The position numbers and the translations under genes were made by a program. From Brachycybe producta (Eukaryota > Arthropoda > Diplopoda > Playtdesmida > Andrognathidae), in the NCBI GenBank assembly GCA_036925085.1, contig JAUPFP010000001.1, positions 7,912,688 through 7,976,687 of the forward strand: a stretch of DNA of 64,000 nucleotides, in the 5' to 3' direction. The notes beneath the pieces were generated by a model, which was given only the letters and a program-made list of their open reading frames with translations, was not told where the DNA came from and did no database searches. Positions 54,200 through 64,000 of the stretch are shown here, piece after piece (position 1 is the first letter of the stretch; each line of letters opens with the position of its first letter).

Positions 54200-55035
54200 G
54201 AAGTCTCTGAAAGATTTATAAAAAATGGGTTCCTGTTGAATGCTCTTGGGTGTATTGGCCCAAATACATTTCGATATATTGAATCAAAACTTAAACAAAC
54301 ACAGTGAGAATATTAAACATGTAGACACACTTCCAGAAGTAGAATATGAAGAAGTTTTAACACACGTATACCTTACCTTATACACACACAAGTTAAATGA
54401 ATTCAAATTAAATGTGTTTAAGTGAATTATACGGAATCCAGTTAAGGACATGAACCAAATAAAATTGACTTTATTGTTAATATTTTAAATTGAAATACTA
54501 AATCAATATTTTAATGTCAATAGTTTATATATTATTATTTAAGTATTAACTCAATATTTTGAGATTATTAACTGAATAAATTGAATTTGACATATTGTTT
54601 GTTTGCCCTTCACAGGGCTCTGTAGAACACGTTTATTATTTGAATGCATTTAAATTATCGAGTATCTACTAAGTATTAGTGCAAATTTCATCAATCTACA
54701 ATGACATAGCTGGTTTTTACAAGACAATGGCAATAATAATAACGATTTTATTTATACGAAGATACAGCAGAAGAAAAGTCGAGAAACTAAATTTGGGAAC
54801 AAAGGATCTGAACAATTACGCAATATGTTACGATACCTTGTGCCTTCAAAATTCTTTATAAATATAATTTTCATACCGCTACATTCAGTAATTTATATTC
54901 TACTTGAAAATTACATTTTAACTTTCGCATGTACACAAGTCCAGTCTGAGAGATCTTTCTCAAAATTAAAAATTATAAAGTCTAGGCTGAGGAGCAGTTA
55001 GAAAATCGAAATGTCTTTCAAAAGTCGCATGTGAA
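54200..55035 (+). pseudogene. hAT transposase C-terminal remnant
   Basis: The clear part is near 54910-55005: ILTFACTQVQSERSFSKLKI followed by IKSRLRSS. This is the dimerisation-domain signature (x-S-x-ERSFSxLKxIKxxLRS) of hAT transposases of the ZBED/zf-MYM type. Upstream pieces (54240-54422, VEYEEVLTHVYLTLYT; 54679-54858, SIYNDIAGFYKTMAI) may belong to the same protein but I cannot confirm it. It lacks the catalytic core and is broken. Confidence 0.6.
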
Positions 55036-57270
55036 AGGTCCCTTTCCAGTTAGACAACAGCAAAGATAATTCAAAATTCTTTCCATTCAAAGCCATTTGA
55101 CATCATTTTGGCATAATAAGCAATCGGCCACATAGACTTGACCAGAGCATTAGGATGTCAGAATCGCACAAACTTAAAATATTCTTGGTAGACATTTAAC
55201 CGAGTAAATTACAAAACAGCTAAAGAATGAAAAAATGAAGGGAAACTCTTCCTTTTGGATGATCAAACTTATTACTTTTATACTCTTTTAAGGTAACTTT
55301 GTTCTTTTGTTTTCAACAGTTATAATTTGTAAGTAGTAAATGAAGAACATTCTTGATTATTATTACAATTCTCGCAAGCATTAAGTTGTAAATTAGACTC
55401 TAGATGGTCCGTTTCCAAGTGGACGTTCTTAGCAATGTTAGGAGTTCGATCTGGTGACAATCTGCTTTCAAGTCGTTGCCATCGACTTGGTGGCCAAACA
55501 ATGTGTGTTGCTTTTGCCGTTATTAGACCAACTGCCACCTGAAAACAACACACAAAAACAAACAATACTAAGACAATTATCAGCTATTTTTTTAATTCGT
55601 GGTTTTGGTCGACTTACTGGTCCGAAAAAATTGCTATCCATGCTGTGGCTTCGATGATCTCCTTCAATCCAACAATGGCCCTGAGGTATTTTTACATATC
55701 TTTGTTTATAGCTCAGAGTTCTTTATATAAAAGAAAAAAAACATTCAGTTAGGTTTGTATGAAATGAATGGAAACTTCACAACATTGGACTAGGGATGAT
55801 CAAGTTGTGTTATCTGAACAATTTCATTTCTTTTGCTATAGGCCTACCAATCAAAAGAACTCATAAATCTCATATTGCAAAATGCAGAAATGTCATTTGG
55901 AGATGACTGACATAAATTATTTACATTACTTTCGCACTGGGCACATAAAAAGAGAAAAACTTAGCACATCAAGTTCAAATGTTCAAGTTGAAGATCATGG
56001 GTTGTGTTTGCTTGCATTTAGGCCTACCTATTTGGTCAAATCTTTGGAGTACTATTCTTAATCACTGGTAAGTTAAAGCAAATGCTAAACTCAAACTTTT
56101 ACAAGAAACTTTCTATCAAAAGTTGATGAGTTTAGCAATCATTAAGAATACGATTCTAATGGTCTGTTTCCACTTGGGGAAAAAACGTGAGTTTAAAATA
56201 CATTTTAAACCAAAAAAAGCATATATTCGACAAAAACGGTAGAATAAAAGTTGAATAATCACAACTTTTCAATCTGTTGAATTTCGTTTTATACCACTGA
56301 GGGCGTTCTGGTTGCCATGAAGTACAAAAAGTTTATTCAACAAAACAAAAGTAACGTACAAGATTTTTTTTAAATGTTCAAAAGGAAGTGTTTCATTAAA
56401 AAAACCCAAAAAACAGTTGCAAATCTGCAAAGGAAAAAAACTGGAAAATTGCCCCCAAAAAAGCTGAAAAGAAAAATTAAATATTTTAAAAATTAAATGT
56501 AACTTATTTGAAATATTAATGTACATTAATTGCTCATCAGAATGTTGTTTATCTTGCACTTTAAGAGGTTTTTTGGATTTCTCTGGAGACAGCCTATTCT
56601 TTATTGCAGTTTGAAAACAGCCTTTCTAGCATAGCTGTGGATGCTGGAATTAAGCACTTAGTACTTTTTCTGTCAGCTCACACTCATTGTATCGAGTTTG
56701 TTATTACTCGCTTAAATATTTAACTTCATAATTCGTTTGTTTGTCTTTGGAAATATAATTCACACTGCACGGGGTTTGAACTCATGTCTCAGTTGCCTGA
56801 GACTAACCACTACACACAAGAAGGGGATTAGATCTTGTTTTTTTTCTTACTTTTTAGACCTTTTTTTATAAAAGCGAGTATCACAAAAAAAAACATGTTT
56901 TTCATTTAATTTTCTTGTTTTCATTTCACTTGATTCAAATTAAATTAAAACAAACTTCATACAATGAGTCAGGTTTAATATTTTATAGACATTTAAATTT
57001 CTGATTTTATAATAGGTTTTATACGGTTTATACATTTTATACACGTATGATACATCAACGTATAAAACATTACTTTTGTGACATTTACCCATCCCTAATT
57101 TTGACGAGCTTTTTTTCTACAAGCTTTTCCTTCCCTTCAATTACTCATCATTTCAGGTAAATTAATGCAATTTAAATAGATGTAGATTAAATTGAACCAT
57201 AGGTTTTCATAAAAAAAACGCAGTTTCAATGGAAATATTGATGTGAAATGGCAATTTATGGTTTAGTTAA
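55036..57270. other. Long stretch without a recognised gene
   Basis: AT-rich. The frame at 55454-55654 ([20 protein letters not shown]) recalls helical repeats but matches no family I can name, and the opposite strand is equally open there. An inverted pair (TTTAGCATTTGCTTTAACTT near 56066 and related sequence near 56125) may mark a small decayed hairpin. Confidence 0.35.
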
Positions 57271-57279
57271 AGTTGTAGA

Positions 57280-58340
57280 ACGAGTGTGGTCTTTCTCACT
57301 TCAATTGGCCTAACATGATAAACCAAACCATTATAGTGAATGGTAAGACGTTTTGGGCCCACCGCTTTTTATTTTGATTTAGCGCCGTTTTATTTTGGGT
57401 TCCATATCTTTGTCACTCTGTGTATATATGGTTGTAGCTTCTGGGGCCACTCGGTACATTAAGGTACCGATTGACCCAGATTCTATTTTTATGTTAACCT
57501 TATCGTTTCTCCCCTCTTATGCCATTGTATTTATTATTCTTATTATACATGAGTGGATTTCATTTGCTTTTAATTAAGTTGTTTACGTTTTCTATCTCTT
57601 ATCTCTTACGCGTGATAAGGGACCCTGAGTCATCAGTTGTCCAATCAGAAAAAAGTGTCCTGAGAAACCGACTTATGGAGTCTCAGGATATATAAAGGGA
57701 CGTTTTTTTATATGTTCCTTAGTTGATTCTTAAAGACAGAATGTTTGGTCCATCACAATTACAAATTCGAATTATTTGATTTCGGCGTCATTTCATTTTG
57801 TGGTTTTTTAACTTCATTATTTTTGGTGATGGTTCTTAATTTCTCTGAATCCTGTATTTAGGTCATCATACTGGGGGATGGCCCCTTGTGGCCACATCCT
57901 GGAGACCTCTGCCTCTGGAATGTGGTCTATTGTTATCGTTTTGTCTCCTTTAATTTTTCACTTTCTGCAGGTGTTTTTAGTTTTTAAGTTTTGGGTTTAT
58001 TTAATTGCAATCTCTTTTTTGGTCATTCTGTTTTGTGTCTTCATTTTCGGTGCAAGGCTCAGTGTTTCGTGCCTGCAGTTTTATGTATTTTTCAGTGTAT
58101 AATTCATATGTGTTTCGTGTATATTCTACAACTTAATTCTTTCGAAGTGACTATAATTATTTTATTAGTAAAGTTTTAGTTATTTGTACTTTTTTTCACT
58201 TTATTTTAGCGCCACAACACCGAACCTATGCCCAATTTTGGCTAGGTTCTTCATTTCATTTTGATACGTTAATATTTCTAAGTGTTGTGAATTAAAAAAA
58301 AGTTCATTTTGATATTTTTATCTACGAAATAAATTCTTAT
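57280..58340 (+). promoter_or_regulatory. Promoter-like segment, possible LTR (fossil)
   Basis: CCAAT (57641-57645) lies about 45 bp before TATATAAA (57689-57696), a textbook spacing. Downstream is T-rich sequence and an AATAAATTC at 58329. No gene is recognised after it. The only frame (57878-58099) is hydrophobic because the DNA is T-rich. A solo LTR or an orphan promoter would both fit. Confidence 0.35.
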
Positions 58341-58941
58341 TTTATATTTAAACTAACCAGTGGTGATTTTCATTTGTTATAATTTTCGTGACTGTGCAAT
58401 TCATCATCATGTTGCAGCTCTACATCTATTGGATACCCCAAGTCATCAACAGATGCAAACCTGCAACGCTAAGTCAGTTTAGTATTTTAACACTTATTTT
58501 CAAGAGTAATTTACGAACCGTCCGGCAAAGTACGAAGACAAAAAATCCTCAAAACTGTGAGTCGTTATTAAGACTAGTGAGGACGTCAAATAGGTGGCCT
58601 AGTCCTCCCGGCCACTCAAAATAAATGAATCTGGTATGTCTTCTTAACGTGAACACAACAAATTAGCCTTGCTATGACATGCAAAAGCCTTTATTGGCTT
58701 AAACCTCAAAATTAAAAACCTTTAATTCTATCCCGGGTGGGTATTTACCTATAGGACAAAACCATTTTCACACAAAAAAGATAGAAAATAACAAGTGGCA
58801 CAGTTGACAGGATTTTTGATCCTCATATAGTAGTCAGTAGGGTTAGTTGGGTAGAAGAAAACTCTTTGATATTTTGTTCATTTGTTAATAGAACCACATA
58901 GGCGAAGAGAGCAATGCTTTATTGTCCATTTTTGAGATAGT

Positions 58942-59608
58942 TTAAAGCCCCTATTACACTAGCAAGTTTTGATGCAATTCAACTTGCAATACAACTCGTG
59001 ATCTTACTTGCAACTAGAACTTTGTAATGAACTTCTATTTCACACTATGCAACCTCTAGTTCCCAATCAAGTTTTCAAAACTTCGTTTATGTCAAGGGGC
59101 CGACATTCGGGTGAATCTCGTACAGTATCGGAAGCCATTTTACTTTTAATCCGCATTTTACTGAATTTTAAAATTTTAATTCTATTCTGGATTATACAGT
59201 AAAATGACTTTCCATCCACACGATTTGCTGTGAATCTTGGTGAAAATCGTACATGATTTTCTTTACTGTCTGCCCCCTTGGTTTGTGTCCATATTGTGAT
59301 CAACTAACAGGATGTTCATGGACCGGAAGTCATGTAACTGGGTTTTCGTTCAATGTTACATATGTAATTTCTGGCAAACGGCCTGATTGGTTGTTTTTTC
59401 ATGTAACTTTCTGACAAACTTTTCATGTAACTTTCTGACAGTCTGTCAGAAGTTGAACCTGCTCAACTCGGTGAGACTGAGTCTCACACTAGTTAAAAAT
59501 ACTAAAGTTTTATCAAGTTGCATGTCATATCACACTCTAAACATTGAAGTTGCATGTCACATTGCAAGTTTTCTTGCATCAAAACTTGCTAGTGTAACAG
59601 CGGCTTTA
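58942..59608. mobile_element. TIR element, 0.67 kb
   Basis: The left end TTTAAAGCCCCTATTACACTAGCAAGTTTTGATGCAA and the right end (from about 59573) are inverse copies over ~35 bp with a few mismatches. Inside, CAACTTGCA-type words recur near both ends. No transposase frame. The target duplication is unclear, so the superfamily (PIF/Harbinger or other) is left open. Confidence 0.65.
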
Positions 59609-59609
59609 G

Positions 59610-61255
59610 AATAAACATTTGTTGACATAAATGGGAATGTCTTACCCATTCATTTCAGCTTAATACATTTTTCTGGAGTGAATATAGGAAGAATTAGGAC
59701 TATTAATAAACAAATGATTGAAGAATTAGCTGATTTACATGACTATTTAATCTTCCAGAATGATTCACTCAGAAAACAAGTGATTGAAGATTTCTTCAGG
59801 AAAAGAGTGACAAACAAAAAATTAGAAATTAGAATATTGTTGTATGCTAATTGTGCAAATACCCTAAAATCAAGACACTTTCAAATAGTTCAAATTAATG
59901 TTCTTTAAATTTATCTGGTATACTGTGTGTGATTGCAACATCGTATTGGCAGTCTAACTCAATAAACAAGGTTCATCACTTATGTTACATATTTTCTCTA
60001 TTTCTGCTAAATTACAAATAATATTCACTGAATAAAAACGACCTATTTAACACTAACCCCCTAAAGGTCCAACCACATCTAATACAATGACCCAATCCTA
60101 TTGTTTAGGGACTTGACATATTTAACAGGTAAAGATCTGGGTCTTCAAAAAGGATCCACAAGCCCTAAGGCCTTCCTATTTGAGAAGTTCCTTATTACTC
60201 CACTAATGTATATACCAGTATGTAAACACCAGTGTACATCTTATGTAATGTCTATTTCTTACTGAAAATAAACACAAATTCTATCTATTGTGCAAAACAA
60301 AGTGTCTTTTTATCTTACAACTTTAGGACAGCATGATGATAATCATCATCTCAATCTCTCTCCCTCAATGTTACACCATGCAGTCGAGTCTTCCTATTAC
60401 CATAAAAGTTTCACTGTCTAAATTTTCTAAAATACTGCAATCTAGTTTTGCACTTAAAATCTAATAAAATAATTCTTGTGATTATGCTGAACTTGTGTTT
60501 TACAAACTAGAAGGGTAACTCATTTAAGAGTATTTTCCTGTTGATATTTTTTAAAATAAGCTTTTTATCTGAAGTTTGAAAAAAAAAGCCCAACTTTGAG
60601 CAGACGTTTGCTTTTTATTTTTGTCTACACTGTTAAAACAGAAGGTGCCTTAAGAGGTTTTGAAAGGGTGTAATTTGAGAGTTAAAGGTGCTTAAATTCA
60701 CCAACTTAAAAAATGTATTATTTTCAGCTCAAACAAATAAGATATGGGTGCAATTTTGCACCCTTCATGGCAGATGGATATTCATGTAATAATGGGTTCA
60801 ACATGTTGTAAAGAAACGAAAAATAAAACCTAGACAAACCTAACCTAAATAAATTACTTCTACAAAGCAAAACAAATTAACTTGAGCACTACAGGCCCTA
60901 CCATTTGCAAACATATAAGTAGGTCTACAAAATACATTAGGGACTATTTAGTGTGTAATGATACAAGCTTGAATAGCTGTGCTTTGCCCAATGATACATC
61001 TTCAATGGACCTTATTGTATGTGCCACACCTTAGAATTTCATAGTGACTCAGTTTAATAGGTATTTTGTTTAAAGTTCTTCAGACACCATTTCTAATCTG
61101 AAGTCAGTCCTTAGAAGATTATTGTTAGTCTTTATCATCAGAAAGTTTGAGTTTACAGTTTACAAAGTTGTGTTAGAACTCAAGATTACAGATTCATTCA
61201 TAGGTAGTAAAAAGTGAAAACTTCTATATAAACACTGGGTTTTTCTATTCTGGTT
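59610..61255. other. AT-rich non-coding stretch
   Basis: No recognisable gene. The frame at 59678-59905 (MIEELADLHDYLIFQNDSLR) is in sequence too AT-rich to support a call on its own. Confidence 0.35.
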
Positions 61256-61257
61256 TT

Positions 61258-62250
61258 CTTCATTTAAAAAAAAAACTGAAAATTTTGTTTTTAAAGACTT
61301 AAGTTTTTTCACTTCTTTTCGGGATTTTCTATTCTCTTTTTTCCTTTGTAATGTAAAATTACCTTTTTAGGCAATCTTTTTTTCTCTTTTGGTATTATTT
61401 CCTTATTTGCTTCAATTCACTTTTTAACATTTATTTTTTCATTTTTTATTTTCTATTGTAATTTCCTTCGTTTTGTAAGTGAAAATTTCGGTTTTAAGCA
61501 TAGTTTTTCCATTTCTTTTGTGGGATTTTCTATTCGCTGTTTCATTTTTTAATGCAAAATTAGCCTTTTAGGCAATCTTTTTTTCTCATTTGGTATTTAT
61601 AATTTCCTTATTTGCTTCGTTTTTTATAGAAGTGGAAATTCACTTTTTAACACATTTGTTTTTTCATTTTTTTATTCTAATTTCCTTTGTTTTGTTTTTT
61701 TAAAGTGAAAATTGTGGTTCGAAACTTATTTTCATTTACTTTTTGGAATTTTTCATACTCTAACATTTTTTAATGTAAAATTACCCTTTTATACAGTTTT
61801 TTTTCTCTTTTCGTCATAAAAACCTTATTTGCTTCGTTTTTTATAGAAGTGAAAATTTACCTTTGAACACCATTATTTTCACTTTTTTGGAATTTTCTAT
61901 TCTAATTTGCTGCGTTTTTTAAAGAAGTGAAAATTTCGTTTTTAAACATTTATTTTTTCACTTCATTTTGGTATTTATCGGCTTTGTTTCATTTTTAATG
62001 ACATGAAAATACCCTTCTAAACTTGTTTTACCCCTTTTTGGTATTTTTTCATATTTGCTTCGTTTTATTTATAGAAGTGAAAATTTTGTTTTTAAATATT
62101 CAGTTTTGATTTTTTGGTATTTTCTTTTTTCAATTTCATTTTCCCTTTTAAACACTATTATCCCTTTTTAGTATTTTTTCGATTTAATTCATTTTTTATT
62201 GAATTGAAAATTCTCTTTTAAACAATTAGTTCATTAGTATTTTCTATTTT
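61258..62250 (+). repeat. Degenerate tandem array of ~195-225-bp units
   Basis: The phrase AATTA(G)CC(T)TTTTAGGCAATC, TTTTTTCTC, TTTGGTATT, TTCCTTATTTGCTTCGTTTT recurs near 61365, 61558, 61779 and 62005. Each is followed by GAAGTGAAAATT and TTTTAAACA. That is about four diverged copies, T-rich on this strand, ending just before the gene fragment at 62330. Confidence 0.65.
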
Positions 62251-62329
62251 CTTGTTTGCTTTGTTTTTAATCACATTTTTACATGTTTTATTTTTTATTT
62301 TTAAATGGCTAACTCTTTTGTGTGTATCA

Positions 62330-64000
62330 TGCCATGTTGCAGCAACAGAGTCTTCATTTTCTAGATTTTTCCAACACTTGAGAATTAGGCATTATGAGGA
62401 TCCTTTATTTAAAGTTGTTTGTGGGATTGATGGTTGCTTGAGTCAATTCCGTATTCTTGAAAGTTTTAGGAAGCACTGTCAGCGTAAACATAAGACTTAA
62501 TTTCCATGATTCTTTGCCATCTGGTTTTTGCACGAATGAAGAATTTCTTACAACTCTTGATTGTGATGAATTATGTGATATGGATAAATGTAGTAATGAT
62601 GATAATGACTCTGAAGACATGAAAAACATGCAGACAGCTACTGCTATGTTTACTTTAAAAATCAGGGAAGAATACATGCTACCAGTTTCTGTTTACACTG
62701 ATATTGTTGGTACTTTTAAAACTACAACACAAACTATTATTGAACAAACACTGGTAATGATTGAAAAAAACTTGAAAAGAACTGGCTGCCACAACAACAA
62801 AATTTCAAGATGCAAGAAATTCAGTTGATGCTGTATTTCAACATTGTGAAAGTGACCATTTACTTTCAAAGTACTGTCAAAATAACTGGAACTATTTGTG
62901 CGTAACTGAGCATCAGTTTAACAATGAAAAAGCATACTATGTTTGAGGAAAAAATGCTAAGTGGATTACTACAACATGCTGATGCATTTGATGACATGTT
63001 TCAACCACAAGATCAATGTGACAACTTAACATCATACAAAGATAGACTTCAATGTAAACAAAATCCGATATTTAACAACAATTCTAAGGTAATACATGTA
63101 CTGTATATCTACACTTATATAATGATGAATTCGAAGTTTGCAACCCTTTTGGTGCAAAGCGAAACAAATTGAATGCAGCGTATTACACCATTGGGAACAT
63201 ACAGCCTAAATTCAGATCAAAATTGAAACATATCTTTCTGTGCAAAATTGTTATGATGCAATGTTTCAACCAATGTTAAATGAGCTGCACAGGCTAGAAA
63301 CTGATGGGTTGCAAGTAGTAATAAATAATGAAATTCATAATTTTCTTCTTGTTGTTACTACTGTTTCTGGAGACAACTTGTCTAGTCATGGTATTGGCGG
63401 TTTTTGTTAGACATTTTCTTCTGGCAGAAATTGCAGATTTTGCATGATTCACCATGATGCACTTACTGATAAAACAAAGGAAAATGAAATTGTATTGCGA
63501 ATAACTGCGACACGCAAATACCATGTGGAAGCCAGGGTATTTGCCAAAAATGTAGCTTTGTATGGTGTGAAAGGACCCTCTTGTTTTCTTGTCTGCAGCA
63601 CTTTGACCCAATCACATGTCTTCCTTGTGACCCAATGCATGATTGTTTGGAAGGTGTGTTACCAGTATTAATGAGTTTGATAATTAAAGATTTGTGTGCA
63701 AATCGGCATTTCAACTTGAACAACATTAATTGTTTTTAAAGGATTTCGATTTATCAAGGGGCAGATAAAAAACAAACCTGAACCATTCTCCAAAAAGTAT
63801 GACATAGTTGGGTCCGCCTCTCAAAAGTGGTGTCTTTTTCGGCTTTTTCCTTTTCTTGTGCCCATACAGAAAGACAAGCAACTGTTAAAACTGTACTGTT
63901 ATTCAAGGGAAATTATGGATTATATATTTGCTCCCTCCGTTAAGCCCGATTTTTTACCAACACTTCAGGAACTGATTTCCAATTTCTTGAAACATGTCAG
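62330..64000 (+). pseudogene. C2H2-headed transposase-like gene, 5' part (runs off window)
   Basis: The first piece is SRFFQHLRIRHYEDPLFKVV, CGIDGC and FRKHCQRKH: a C2H2 finger typical of the head of this family. Then KIREEYMLPVSVYTDIVGTF (regulatory helix), FEVCNPFGAKRNKLNAAYYT, LHRLETDGLQVVINNE, GRNCRFCMIHHDALTDKTKE (Cys/His cluster), LPCDPMHDCLEGVLPVLMSL and ASQKWCLFRLFPFLVPIQ. The D-x-MHD-x-LEGV motif marks a large family of uncharacterised, transposase-like proteins in fish and invertebrates, distinct from but reminiscent of tnp2. Several frame changes and stops show that this copy is decayed, and it continues past 64000. Confidence 0.6.

Noticed and set aside
55454-55657. Leu-rich frame resembling part of a RhoGAP or helical-repeat protein
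   Set aside because: Similarity is only to leucine spacing; the opposite strand is equally open and no neighbouring exon supports it.
57878-58102. Hydrophobic 74-codon frame with apparent membrane helices
   Set aside because: T-rich DNA yields Phe/Leu/Val-rich translations by chance; no start context or homologue recognised.

Overview
This window comes from an AT-rich, intron-bearing eukaryotic genome, almost certainly an arthropod. The best evidence is one multi-exon host gene on the + strand (2055-8777): the 3' part of a membrane-anchored zona pellucida (ZP) domain protein with the arthropod-type block CDVRMCHGIC followed by CYWRN, a basic furin-type site and a single C-terminal membrane helix. 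The repeat content (RTE-type LINE, hAT, Tc1-like, tnp2-like/DUF4806/Ulp1 modules) would suit a repeat-rich crustacean or chelicerate, but I cannot narrow it further.

Layout. 1-2054: repeats upstream of the first visible ZP exon, including a 977-bp hAT-type non-autonomous element with a perfect 8-bp target duplication. 2055-8777: the ZP gene, with large inverted-repeat elements in its introns. 8778-12219: AT-rich 3' flank. 12220-14278: a second hAT element in the opposite orientation, carrying a hairpin element, a 206-bp MITE and a solo LTR nested inside it. 14349-15944: an LTR-like repeat, scraps of a LINE and of a Ty3/gypsy element, and the 5' part of a DUF4806-type gene. 15945-29034: a 13.1-kb Ty3/gypsy element on the - strand that looks whole and recent. 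It has two 827-bp LTRs that read as identical, a 4-bp target duplication, gag, and a pol frame that runs on for about 1,400 residues past integrase. Its GC-rich leader holds a roughly 72-bp-period array of palindromes. 29035-30985: the rest of the DUF4806 gene, then a Ulp1-type (C48) cysteine protease frame.

31000-41900: decayed repeats, namely an RTE-type LINE 3' end, an uncharacterised arthropod repeat protein tail, an unrecognised frame set at 36.2-37.1 kb, a tandem array of 160-185-bp units, and a GC-rich degraded coding block at 39.1-41.1 kb that I do not recognise. 42160-46830: a decayed tnp2-like (CACTA/EnSpm-like) transposase followed by a second DUF4806 gene. 47100-50000: a hairpin-bearing dispersed repeat, an OB-fold/RPA-like protein remnant and foldback copies. 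50430-53160: a GGACATCC-rich degenerate repeat, then an unrecognised C2H2-containing frame set. 53650-55040: a hAT TIR element and a hAT transposase tail. 55-62 kb: mostly AT-rich non-coding DNA with a 0.67-kb TIR element and a tandem array of ~200-bp units. 62330-64000: the start of a C2H2-headed transposase-like gene that runs off the window.

How the parts relate. DUF4806 occurs twice, once next to a Ulp1 protease and once directly behind a tnp2-like transposase. This suggests one multi-gene DNA transposon family (transposase, DUF4806 protein, Ulp1 protease). One of its copies was split recently by the Ty3/gypsy insertion, which is the clearest age relation in the window.
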